DNA of 64,000 nt from Faucicola sp048551375 (GTDB taxonomy: Bacteria > Pseudomonadota > Gammaproteobacteria > Pseudomonadales > Moraxellaceae), in the NCBI RefSeq assembly GCF_048551375.1, contig NZ_JBLYZJ010000003.1, positions 138,698-202,697 of the forward strand, given 5' to 3'. Positions 36,001 to 43,453 of this stretch are shown in pieces. Every line of letters starts with the position of its first letter. Positions within the stretch are counted from its first letter, which is position 1. The position numbers were made by a program, and so were the translations under genes. The notes under the pieces are model-generated. The model saw nothing but the letters and a program-made list of their open reading frames with translations. It was not told the origin of the DNA and searched no databases.

Positions 36001-37219
36001 TTATCGTATTATTAAGCGATTTATTCATTAAATCTAAAGAAGATGTCTGAAAGTTATTATTGGGAGAACCATCAGTGAGAAAATAAATACCATTACCATC
36101 ACATTGAACTGTATTAGGTACGCCAGTCGTAACTGGAGAGCTATAATTATTTCTATTACTAGTATCTATTGCAGAGGCATTCGCTTTACTGAATCCACTA
36201 AAACTCTTATCTTCATTATATTTAGCTGAATAGTATTCGGAATCTCCATTTGAATAATTTACTGTAAGCCCACCAGTTACTCTATAATTGCGTGTATAGC
36301 TATCTAAATCATTTTCACTAACATCTCTATACTTTCTAATATATTTACCACTATTACAGTTATACCTATATTCATTATCCTGAATACTTAGAGAGCCTAA
36401 TTCTGTACATTCATAGATAGAATAGTACTTTCTCCTATATTGTGTATAAGAATACTCGGCATAACCTAACGGTTTTCTAAGATTCGTAAGGGTCGTGGTA
36501 ACAGTTGTATTAGTACCCAACATATATGCTCCAGCCTCTGCAAACGCATGGGAGCTTGGTGTATTAGTCTCTGCATTCAAACCCTTAACAACCTCCAACA
36601 TCTGTCTTCGATTTTCTAGAGATAAATTTTTCGCAGGATAACTTACTACACCGCCACCCAAGCTTTGACTGGTGTAAAAGAAATTGGAAAAACCAACTTT
36701 ATAATTCTTAAAATCTGTTCCTTCACTAAAACTGCCTTTAGGGTTAGCTAATAATGGCATCAAAGCCATCTTTAACCTAGAAATACGATCATAATAAGTT
36801 TTACCACCGATGGTACAAGACTTAACGTTATATTTTATATTCAACCCACCTGAGGTAACTTTCTTACCCAAATCATCGTAAATATCTTGAGTAATTTCAG
36901 TGGTATCTACCCAGCTTGATGCACTTCCTGTTTTAGCACAATAATAGCTGTTACTTTGAGTTGCTAAAGTTATTCCTTCAGCTTTATAGTCCTCCCCAAT
37001 ACTACGCTCATCCATACTACCTGAGTTGTCAAATACCAACATAACATTAGCCCCACCTTCAGAGGCAGCTTTATACAGTTCAACATCACTCGCATGGCCA
37101 GTCACATTCGCCATCATGAGCGTACCCACAGCCACCGTCAACACTCGAAGATTAGGATTAAAAGACTTCAAAGAAGCACTCGCCTTATTATTATGCTGTT
37201 GTTTTACTCGTTTCATCAT
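33047..37219 (-). CDS. pilY1: Type IV pilus tip adhesin PilY1/PilC
   Basis: Large tip-associated protein of 1390 residues that regulates pilus extension and mediates attachment. After a signal peptide (TVAVGTLMMANVTGHA) comes a von Willebrand A-like domain with the metal-site core DNSGSM at residues 64-69. Several cysteine pairs follow, then a C-terminal beta-propeller. The propeller has the PilY1 calcium loop DRNYDGLTD at about residues 1033-1041, followed by HIYFADLGGRVWRAD. The start at 37219 has AAGG-CAGG just before it. It lies between pilX and the pilE-like genes. The N-terminal half has long Tyr/Ser/Asn-rich segments, likely strain-variable. Confidence 0.92.
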   Translation of the reverse strand: MMKRVKQQHNNKASASLKSFNPNLRVLTVAVGTLMMANVTGHASDVELYKAASEGGANVMLVFDNSGSMDERSIGEDYKAEGITLATQSNSYYCAKTGSASSWVDTTEITQDIYDDLGKKVTSGGLNIKYNVKSCTIGGKTYYDRISRLKMALMPLLANPKGSFSEGTDFKNYKVGFSNFFYTSQSLGGGVVSYPAKNLSLENRRQMLEVVKGLNAETNTPSSHAFAEAGAYMLGTNTTVTTTLTNLRKPLGYAEYSYTQYRRKYYSIYECTELGSLSIQDNEYRYNCNSGKYIRKYRDVSENDLDSYTRNYRVTGGLTVNYSNGDSEYYSAKYNEDKSFSGFSKANASAIDTSNRNNYSSPVTTGVPNTVQCDGNGIYFLTDGSPNNNFQTSSLDLMNKSLNNTITMGSNGVCSSGLSNDGESGVIGGWKCMGEYAKALRNVSNPKKRQIITGTAGFGSVFKSLEGKDDCTSDSVDATNLCKLGRKGEEYGEGGFYYVETPQQLAESITSFIAGVGSKEIPALSTGSMSVPLDALNTQQSRGYAYTPILDPKPGEESLWDGNLKKYFIRNSHVTADASGATDVFVDITGKFATNTSDIWNTINDTARADATSPDVALPQVGGAFQQVFEKTNNDRNLWVNVNGTLTNIKVDPTTRKTTGFDALKPVLRTDLVKPTTGTDTVRTPVVTGILNKVLNFMGYDAQPNTVTDIVDSTTVISNTFKKTNKNIGGVLHSIPQLVTYGVTLSSVGKFDPTTRKDSVLYGSMDGALHLVDDATGKEQFTFIPKEILDLQSAALQKGNSTNNGKQPYGVDAPWSVTANYNISTSGSAMRYAASQIFATGGLRMGGSTYYGLNISNADAPSMVYSVGSNYANYLQGTVTTISGMKNGTYATTGDQLAFSRMGQSWGKPSTGYVKVGGKKVMVNFLPGGYDTCYESTSFKLNDSANTDAKCKSKAQAQGNAVYMVRIGEEKENTTTKETTIDTTTDNGKLLWWASYGASKNETNNSTTRVTTLQKSEHADMTNSIVTEIRTVDRNYDGLTDHIYFADLGGRVWRADINNNTKIDPTTGTDSGTDTFRVDRVVKLLDVSAEATSPDAPPRFYERPLFTVTDEIDGTAMGQITVGTGNRSLPVTDKRDATKPDAIYSFMDREVGKKNFFCYKTDAVCGTSGPSGTDTTLKQALITKNLTVTNLDKVEYTATDANIKTNMKKGTAETGFKHGWYFPLTQWYKTTGTGSSATMSTTELETDAAKIKGMKMFNEPDAQAGLLFVSIFNPNINLMAEGCSATVQGATQRTLMCLPYGNCTASGYNGGTDYTKRSVSLAGAGIVDNIITQSRPGENGSLFGVLQPKCTGANCDKSAFTKPSELLMGTINSAGTNRDKLINPRDWWEN

Positions 37220-37290
37220 TACCTGCCTTGGGGAGCATCTCACCCTTTCAAAACCGTCATCATTGATTTATAACCGATAGCCATTGGTCA

Positions 37291-38076
37291 CTATATTATA
37301 CACTTTGCACCTGCTGGCTCATGTTTATAACTTTGAACTTGGATATTATGAGGCACTCCTAAATCTGTTAAGCACTTATCCATCGTATCAATTTTTTCCT
37401 TGAGACAACCTGCAACGGTTGTTCTACCAGTCGAAGTACTACTACCCAAATCTACATTCCCACTAGTATAACTAGGTACAAGTGATACTGAATAACCCTT
37501 AAAATAAGTACAAGGTGGCTCATCATAGCCTGCACTGGTAGTCAAGTCATTACTTGAATCATTTCTAGAATGACCACAAAGTGGGCAATCACCCTTCATT
37601 TCATTGGTTTTCATAAAGGTCATTTGTGTCATAACACGACCCTCATTGACATAATCATTGGCATTGGTAGGATCACAAAAGCCATTGCTTGCTCCCGTTA
37701 ACACACTACCAGCAGCATTCTTTTGAGTGACTTTATCAAGACGAAATAACGCATCTTCTTTGGGACGTACACAAAATACGACTTCTGCACCCACGTGCTG
37801 TTGCCCTGGACGAGTAATAAAACCCTGTAAGGTATCCAAAGCACCTCGACTTGTGGAAGTCGCCAATAGCCTGTCTTCTTTTTCGACTTTACCAAATGCT
37901 GAGTCATTCGCTTGGAACATTAATTGAGAAATTTGTGACGCAGTCGCGACTCGTAAGTCTGTGGTGCTTCGCTTAAAGACCATGACACCCAAAATAGATA
38001 CCAATAACAAGACTATTAATACAATAATCAATACTGCACCTGATTGCGACTGAGGAATTTTTTGATGTGGATTCAT
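37291..38076 (-). CDS. pilX: Minor pilin-like protein PilX
   Basis: A 261-residue protein of the type IV pilus tip complex. The N-terminus QSQSGAVLIIVLIVLLLVSI matches the PilX N-terminal domain: the prepilin site is SG followed by a hydrophobic helix without the usual FTLIE glutamate. Mid-protein has a CPLCGHS cysteine pair that looks like a small metal or disulfide knot, unusual for PilX. The ATG overlaps the pilW stop by one base (TAATG), so translation is coupled. About 70 bases separate it from pilY1. Confidence 0.86.
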   Translation of the reverse strand: MNPHQKIPQSQSGAVLIIVLIVLLLVSILGVMVFKRSTTDLRVATASQISQLMFQANDSAFGKVEKEDRLLATSTSRGALDTLQGFITRPGQQHVGAEVVFCVRPKEDALFRLDKVTQKNAAGSVLTGASNGFCDPTNANDYVNEGRVMTQMTFMKTNEMKGDCPLCGHSRNDSSNDLTTSAGYDEPPCTYFKGYSVSLVPSYTSGNVDLGSSTSTGRTTVAGCLKEKIDTMDKCLTDLGVPHNIQVQSYKHEPAGAKCII

Positions 38077-39164
38077 TATACAGTTCCCCTTGCATTTCTC
38101 AAGAATACAGTAGTTTGTAAAACACGACGCATTTTGCCATCATTCTTTGAGCTATCATTAAGTGTTAAACCTGTCTTATCCAATACATCGAAACTTGGGT
38201 CTTCTGATGCGGTCACTGAACTATCTGAACGCATTAATAAACCTATTTGAATATTGACAATCCGATTACCTGTTAAAGTTGGAAAGGGGTCAGCCTTAGC
38301 AGTGGTGACAGGGGTAGGTATTGGCATATAGGTGAGCTTATAAGTATTTGGTTTAGTAGAAAATTCTTTACTATCACTCACGCCCAATAACACCCTAAAA
38401 TAATCAACATTTGGAATGATGATTTCACCATTGCCTGCTAAATTTTGGTCAGTATCAGTTGCTTCTCTAACCTTGGGATCGGTCGCCGAAGGTTTTTTAT
38501 ATTTATCAATATTAATCGCATTTTGGTTAGTAGCATCTTTTTTCGCTACTGTTTCACTATAAGTATAAATCGCAGAAGAACAAGCCAAGCCACCATCTCG
38601 TACAAAGTAACGCTCAATGACATAATCATCTTTCATAACATTACGGCCTTGACAATCACTCTGATTATCCATTGGGACTTGATATTGGATGGTAAGTTGG
38701 TCACTTTGTAGTGCAGATGTACCACTTACCACGCTACTGCTACTATTAACAGATTCACTACGTGTTAATAAATTTCCTGATATCAGCGCATTATTCTTTG
38801 ATAGACCTCGCAAATTACTTGGAAATTGTTCATCTTTATTATTTACTGTGACTGTATTATAAAATGTTGTTAATTCACTTGGGGCAGTTAATACAATACC
38901 GCCTTGAGGTGTGAGATGATTGAGAAAGAAAGCCCCATTTGTACCATCAGACATCGCACCATAGTTAGCTTTACGGATTTGTTTGGTGAGATAATCCATA
39001 CCAAAAGCATTATTATCTACGACATTTGAGCCAGCTTTTTGAATATTAGCAGAGAGCGTATTAGTATAAAAAATCTGTAAAGCGGCGGCAGAAATAAGTA
39101 GCCCCAGTATGAGTGATATCATTAGTTCAATAAGGGTAAATCCTCGTTGCATTGTGGCAGTCAT
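38076..39164 (-). CDS. pilW: Minor pilin-like protein PilW
   Basis: A 362-residue component of the pilus priming complex. The leader MTATMQRG precedes FTLIELMISLILGLLISAAA, a standard prepilin N-terminus. Its length and the following QIFYTNTLSANIQKAGSNVV fit PilW. The ATG at 39164 is preceded by GGAGG and overlaps the pilV stop by one base (TAATG); the longer frame to 39188 lies within pilV. Two cysteines (NQSDCQGR, GGLACSS) may form a disulfide. Confidence 0.88.
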   Translation of the reverse strand: MTATMQRGFTLIELMISLILGLLISAAALQIFYTNTLSANIQKAGSNVVDNNAFGMDYLTKQIRKANYGAMSDGTNGAFFLNHLTPQGGIVLTAPSELTTFYNTVTVNNKDEQFPSNLRGLSKNNALISGNLLTRSESVNSSSSVVSGTSALQSDQLTIQYQVPMDNQSDCQGRNVMKDDYVIERYFVRDGGLACSSAIYTYSETVAKKDATNQNAINIDKYKKPSATDPKVREATDTDQNLAGNGEIIIPNVDYFRVLLGVSDSKEFSTKPNTYKLTYMPIPTPVTTAKADPFPTLTGNRIVNIQIGLLMRSDSSVTASEDPSFDVLDKTGLTLNDSSKNDGKMRRVLQTTVFLRNARGTV

Positions 39165-39766
39165 TAATTCACCTCCATAAACATACACGTGGCTTTAGGG
39201 TGATAAGTACCACCGCTTTTAATTGCATTGGCATCTGTCGCATCACGAGGCGTTAAACAGTCCATTGACCCATCGCTTGGGTCAGTATCACTACCAATAG
39301 TAGGATTGGTCTGTCCCCATGCGGTAATCAAACAATATGAATACATGACATTGGTAGCGGCATTCGTGCCAGCCCCACCAGTACTGGGGCATGGCTGTAA
39401 ATCCATTGTCAATCCTGTGGCATTTAGCTGTCGAGTGAGTCGCCATACGTCAGCCGTTGCAAGCTCTGATGCTGTACATAGACCATTAGAATTAGTGGTT
39501 GGTTGGCACAACTTTGTAGGCTCTGTTAATGTACCTGCCTCAAAGCTATTAAAGGCAGTTTTATAATCGGCAATGGCACTTGGATTGGCTCGTACTCTTT
39601 CTGCGAAGGAGCGCATAAGCAGTAATGTCTGTGACCTATCAACGGATTCACTGGTTGCCTTGACAGATTGAAGCTGTAAAGCACTAAAGCCTAAAATAGC
39701 AATCGCTAAAATTAGCAACGCTACCAGTACCTCCATTAAGCCCATACCTCGCTCATTATGTCTCAT
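39164..39766 (-). CDS. pilV: Minor pilin PilV
   Basis: A 200-residue prepilin. The leader MRHNERG is followed by MGLMEVLVALLILAIAILGF, the PilV pattern in which Met replaces Phe at +1 while Glu5 is kept. The next residues ALQLQSVKATSESVDRSQT fit PilV N-terminal domains. ATG at 39766 is preceded by GGGAG and overlaps the fimT stop in ATGA. Six or more cysteines in the C-terminal half suggest disulfides. Confidence 0.88.
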   Translation of the reverse strand: MRHNERGMGLMEVLVALLILAIAILGFSALQLQSVKATSESVDRSQTLLLMRSFAERVRANPSAIADYKTAFNSFEAGTLTEPTKLCQPTTNSNGLCTASELATADVWRLTRQLNATGLTMDLQPCPSTGGAGTNAATNVMYSYCLITAWGQTNPTIGSDTDPSDGSMDCLTPRDATDANAIKSGGTYHPKATCMFMEVN

Positions 39767-40281
39767 GAACAACTCCCATTAGCTGTAACTGTGGTATTGC
39801 CTTTTGCATTCACAGTAATAATATATTTATCACTTTTTTCGCCGTCCATACATAATGTAAACTGTGCTGTTGTAACAACCGTACCAGAGGCTGTTGACCC
39901 TTGATAAGTCACCTGTTGGGGACTAAAACTTATTGCAGTTAATGTTGTAGGCGTAGTCGTGACCACAAGTTTTTTTGGCAATACATAGGTGGCAACCACG
40001 GTACTTGGAGATAATAAGGACAATGTCAACTTCTTATCAGTATCTGCTGTTTTACTATCTAGTACTAGATTTGTTGACCGTTGGTTAATTAAGGCTTGGG
40101 TTCTGGCTTCCTTGATAGCCGTCTCAAAACTATTTGCTACTTCTTTAATTTTCATATTATTTATTTGCTGTTGCATGGATGGCACAGCCATACTCGCAAT
40201 AATCCCCAAAATTGCTACAGTGACTATCATCTCAACTAAGGTAAAGCCAGCTATGTTAGACAATTTTATTGGTCTGCTCAT
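39763..40281 (-). CDS. fimT: Minor pilin, FimT/FimU (GspH domain)
   Basis: A 172-residue prepilin opening the minor pilin operon. The leader MSRPIKLSNIAG is cut before FTLVEMIVTVAILGIIASMA. The downstream SFETAIKEARTQALINQRST and TLCMDGE segments match the GspH/FimT domain. FimT in related bacteria takes part in DNA binding for natural transformation, and FimU in pilus priming; sequence alone does not separate them here. A TATAAT box reads on the minus strand at 40364-40369 without a good -35. Confidence 0.85.
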   Translation of the reverse strand: MSRPIKLSNIAGFTLVEMIVTVAILGIIASMAVPSMQQQINNMKIKEVANSFETAIKEARTQALINQRSTNLVLDSKTADTDKKLTLSLLSPSTVVATYVLPKKLVVTTTPTTLTAISFSPQQVTYQGSTASGTVVTTAQFTLCMDGEKSDKYIITVNAKGNTTVTANGSCS

Positions 40282-40515
40282 CGTCTATTCTCATTGATTA
40301 ATTTTTGTAATAGGTGGTGTCATTAGTAGATACCAACTGTGATAATCTCTAAATTCTGCAATAATTATACCTAAAAAAGCAATAATTTATAATGTTTTAC
40401 AGTAATCATACAACATTTACTTATAAATATAACCTAATAATATGCCACTTATTTTAACCAATTATTATGAAAATATAAAAAACATTAGGATATATGGTGG
40501 TAAATAAGCGTTTGA

Positions 40516-41295
40516 TTATTTTGCATCTTGAACATGCCGTCCATGCAAAACTGCCACTGCATGAAATTGATACTTGTCAATAAATTGTACATCATAGAAG
40601 GCTTCTATCACAGCCGATAGGGTCGCCCCAGTCGTCACTACGTCATCAAATACGATGATATGACGTAGTTGGGATAAATCGCTAAGGTCATGGGTTAGAT
40701 AAAAGGCATTTTTGACATTATCCAAGCGAGCTTCTCGGCTAAGTCCCTGTTGGTGTTGGCGTTCTTCACGTTCGACACCCCAAAATAAAGGAATTTGCCA
40801 ATGAAAACTCAAATAACATGCTAGCCAATATAGTGGGTCAAAACCTCGCTCGGTGAGGCGTTTTGTGGTGCTGGGAACAGGGGCAATGACTGAATTGTTG
40901 GCATGACAGCCGATGGGGGGTGTAAGCTGTCGGATGGCATGTACCAGTGGCATGAGTTGGGTTAAATTGTGGCTATTTTTTAGCCCTGTGATGGCGTTTT
41001 GGTAGGGGAATTGGTAAGCCACACTTGCCACCCCTTGTACGGTGCTAGCATTGGGTAAGGTTAGGCTAAAATTTTGGGATTGCCAATGTATAGAATGATG
41101 GCATTTTTGACAAATAAAGGCTAATTGGTTAAACCAATGCTGATGGGCATGGGGTTGATGCTGAACAGCCCCTATATAAGGATAATGTTGCCCACACCAT
41201 TGGCAATGGCGTAATAGCTTGCCGTGCAAGGTGAGGGCAATCGCAAAGGGAAGTTGCCACCATTGTGGGATGGGCTGGATAGGTGACTTTTTCAC
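40516..41295 (-). CDS. comF: ComF-family phosphoribosyltransferase-like protein
   Basis: A 259-residue cytoplasmic protein needed for natural transformation in several gram-negative bacteria. The N-terminal part has two cysteine pairs (CQWC and CQKC) that form a zinc-finger-like unit. The C-terminal part is a PRTase domain with the PRPP loop VFDDVVTTGATLSAV, and LTERGFDPLYWLA in the middle is typical of ComF. The start is GTG with no clear ribosome site, so it is uncertain. Its place near the pilus genes fits a DNA uptake role. Confidence 0.9.
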   Translation of the reverse strand: MKKSPIQPIPQWWQLPFAIALTLHGKLLRHCQWCGQHYPYIGAVQHQPHAHQHWFNQLAFICQKCHHSIHWQSQNFSLTLPNASTVQGVASVAYQFPYQNAITGLKNSHNLTQLMPLVHAIRQLTPPIGCHANNSVIAPVPSTTKRLTERGFDPLYWLACYLSFHWQIPLFWGVEREERQHQQGLSREARLDNVKNAFYLTHDLSDLSQLRHIIVFDDVVTTGATLSAVIEAFYDVQFIDKYQFHAVAVLHGRHVQDAK

Positions 41296-41363
41296 ATCAA
41301 TACAGTTAGGGTTACCCTTAATTTTTAAGGTGAATTAAATCAGCAATAATACGTTGAGGTTTT

Positions 41364-41387
41364 GGGCGTATTCAATATGCCTCTACA
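41364..41387. repeat. REP-like palindrome between pldA and comF
   Basis: GGGCGTATTCAATATGCCTC then TACAA, a slightly decayed member of the dispersed palindromic family. Confidence 0.7.
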
Positions 41388-41417
41388 ACATTCGTTTTAT
41401 TACTCGTTTAAGGGCGG

Positions 41418-42656
41418 TTATAGCCCTTTAAAATCATTAAACATCAAGCCCACACCGACATTGGTACTTTTATGGTTGTAGTCTTGGATATTTTCACCAT
41501 AGCCATGAAATAGCTGAATAAAGGCTTTCATACCGCCTGTCAATGGGTAGGCATAATCCACTTGCACTGCCCCTTTGTTTTCAAACGGATTATAGCGTAC
41601 CACGCCACCCACAGTGCTATTGTCGCTTAAATCATACAGCCAACGCACATCGCCATAGCCCATATAGTCTGCAATATCTGGGTTGTCAGATTTATTATCT
41701 GTGGCTTTACCAATAGCCCACACTCTTGGTATGACGGTGAGTTTACCCCACTCTGCCCCTGCCATCAGATAGGCACGGTTCCATGAGCGTGATAGTGGGT
41801 CGCCTTGACCGTTGGATTCATGCACCACGCCAGCCCCTAACAAACGCAGATTGCCATGAGCAGGTAGTTTGGCAGTGACAGGTTGGGTGATAAAAATTTC
41901 TGGTTGGTAGTCTGAGCTACGAAATGGGCGAGAATGGCGGTTATAAAGTTGCCAATAGGCTTGTTGGGTATAGCCAAACCACACATCGGCATTGGTGTTA
42001 AAGACATCTTCTGCCAGTTTTGTCTTAAATGAAACTTGCATTTTGGTGTCTAAATTTTGTAATTGGTCACCTGTTTGTACCACGTGGTCTTGGGTCGGCG
42101 AATGAATGTCATAGTTGGGCGTGGCGTTATACCACACAGGCATGACATACATGGGTAAATGCGGACGGATGGTCAATAGCCCCTGTGGGTTATTTTGGTC
42201 GAGGTCATATAACACACTTAATGCACTATAGCTTGCCACATCATTAGCGGTCACGCCCACTTGTTGCAAAATATTGGCTTTATCACGCTCGGACAGCATA
42301 TCATCGGTGAGTTGTTGAATCGAGGCATCGCTTTCCGCCAAGATAGGCACGGCTTTACGCTCTTGCAGACTGGCAGTAATGGTTTTGCTTAAATCCAGTG
42401 GTTCTTTTTTGGTGGGAATGATTTCCCCCAATGCCACTTTATCAAAACACGCCAGACGGGCAATATTATCGGTGAGTTGGGTACATTGAGCGACTTTAGC
42501 AGGGTCAATATTATCAGCAGAAGGGATGCTCGGATACTTTTGTACTGCAGGTTGGTTGGTAATCAACTCGGCATAAGCATATTGGCTGGCGAAAACACCC
42601 AACATCATCAGCGACAATGTTTTGAGGGAAGATGGGACAGAAAAGGAAGTTGCCAT
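41418..42656 (-). CDS. pldA: Outer-membrane phospholipase A1
   Basis: Outer-membrane barrel enzyme of 412 residues that hydrolyses phospholipids that have reached the outer leaflet, keeping lipid asymmetry. A signal peptide (LSLMMLGVFASQYAYA) precedes an extra N-terminal domain of about 130 residues with CTQLTDNIARLACFDK. The barrel carries the catalytic VVHESNGQGDPLSRSWNRAY motif (His and Ser of HxSNG). The protein ends in strands with aromatic residues. AGGGC lies 5 bases before the ATG. Confidence 0.9.
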   Translation of the reverse strand: MATSFSVPSSLKTLSLMMLGVFASQYAYAELITNQPAVQKYPSIPSADNIDPAKVAQCTQLTDNIARLACFDKVALGEIIPTKKEPLDLSKTITASLQERKAVPILAESDASIQQLTDDMLSERDKANILQQVGVTANDVASYSALSVLYDLDQNNPQGLLTIRPHLPMYVMPVWYNATPNYDIHSPTQDHVVQTGDQLQNLDTKMQVSFKTKLAEDVFNTNADVWFGYTQQAYWQLYNRHSRPFRSSDYQPEIFITQPVTAKLPAHGNLRLLGAGVVHESNGQGDPLSRSWNRAYLMAGAEWGKLTVIPRVWAIGKATDNKSDNPDIADYMGYGDVRWLYDLSDNSTVGGVVRYNPFENKGAVQVDYAYPLTGGMKAFIQLFHGYGENIQDYNHKSTNVGVGLMFNDFKGL

Positions 42657-42760
42657 AAAAAGCCCTAACTAAAAATTTGTAGATATCATGTCAGATTCTA
42701 TACAAAACCACAAGACAGTTTATCAAATCTACATGACTATTCAGCTTATTTTATTAAATA

Positions 42761-43372
42761 TTACCAATATTTTTGCCCTTGATATAAAAGCCATCCATCT
42801 TGGTGGCGACTGGCAGGGTCTTTATGTGTCCAATGCACCACGCCACCTTTGTCATTATAAATGTATTCACCATAAAATTGTATCGGTGTATGGGCTTGCA
42901 CGTTTGCCACTCGAGGAGCAAGGTCAATATTATGGGCAATTAGCACGGTAATTTGGGGATAATCGTCAATTCTGACCAATAATTTTTGGTGGCGACTGCC
43001 ATCATTGTCATCTTTTAATACTTTAATGATTTGCCCACAGCCTATTGTTTGGATTTTACGATGTTGTTTTTTTTGTTGATATGCTTGAAAAATCGCACGG
43101 TTATTACAACCTACCGTTGGTGTGTTAGTGGCGATGGACGGATTTGAGGCATCCATTTGATTTGATGGTGGGATATTTTTGGTAGTTGATTTAGTTTGAA
43201 CGGTATTATTTTTGACATTATCGGTCACATTGTCATTGTGATTGACATTATTCGTCCCTTTATCATTGGGAAAACACCCTGTTAGACCAATACTGACACC
43301 TAACATGACAAATAGTGTCAGTATGACTGGTAAGGGGTGCTTATTGTTAATCCTAGTGAGAGAAAGGGGCAT
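42761..43372 (-). CDS. DUF3465 lipoprotein
   Basis: A 203-residue predicted lipoprotein: hydrophobic signal, lipobox LTGC at about residue 33, then a flexible N/D/T-rich linker of about 55 residues. The C-terminal domain from about residue 88 (CNNRAIFQAYQQKK, then TIGCGQIIKVLKDDNDGSRH and the C-terminal YGEYIYNDKGGVVHWTH) matches DUF3465, a small beta-rich domain of unknown function with a conserved W-T-H segment. AGGAC lies before the ATG. It lies 82 bases past the dsbD stop, with a repeat remnant between, and 104 bases before pldA. Confidence 0.8.
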   Translation of the reverse strand: MPLSLTRINNKHPLPVILTLFVMLGVSIGLTGCFPNDKGTNNVNHNDNVTDNVKNNTVQTKSTTKNIPPSNQMDASNPSIATNTPTVGCNNRAIFQAYQQKKQHRKIQTIGCGQIIKVLKDDNDGSRHQKLLVRIDDYPQITVLIAHNIDLAPRVANVQAHTPIQFYGEYIYNDKGGVVHWTHKDPASRHQDGWLLYQGQKYW

Positions 43373-43390
43373 TGCCTGTCCTTATTAATA

Positions 43391-43440
43391 TCGTCATTCC
43401 TGCGAATGCAGGAATCCAGTGTCTTCTGCGTAAGCCCTAC
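43391..43440. repeat. Half copy of the MITE-like element
   Basis: The hairpin CATTCCTGCGAATGCAGGAAT, read with one base less on each arm, is followed by CCAGTGTCTTCTGCGTAAGC and CCTAC, matching the right half of the complete element at 51924-52063. The left half is missing. Confidence 0.78.
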
Positions 43441-43453
43441 ACCTATACCAAAT

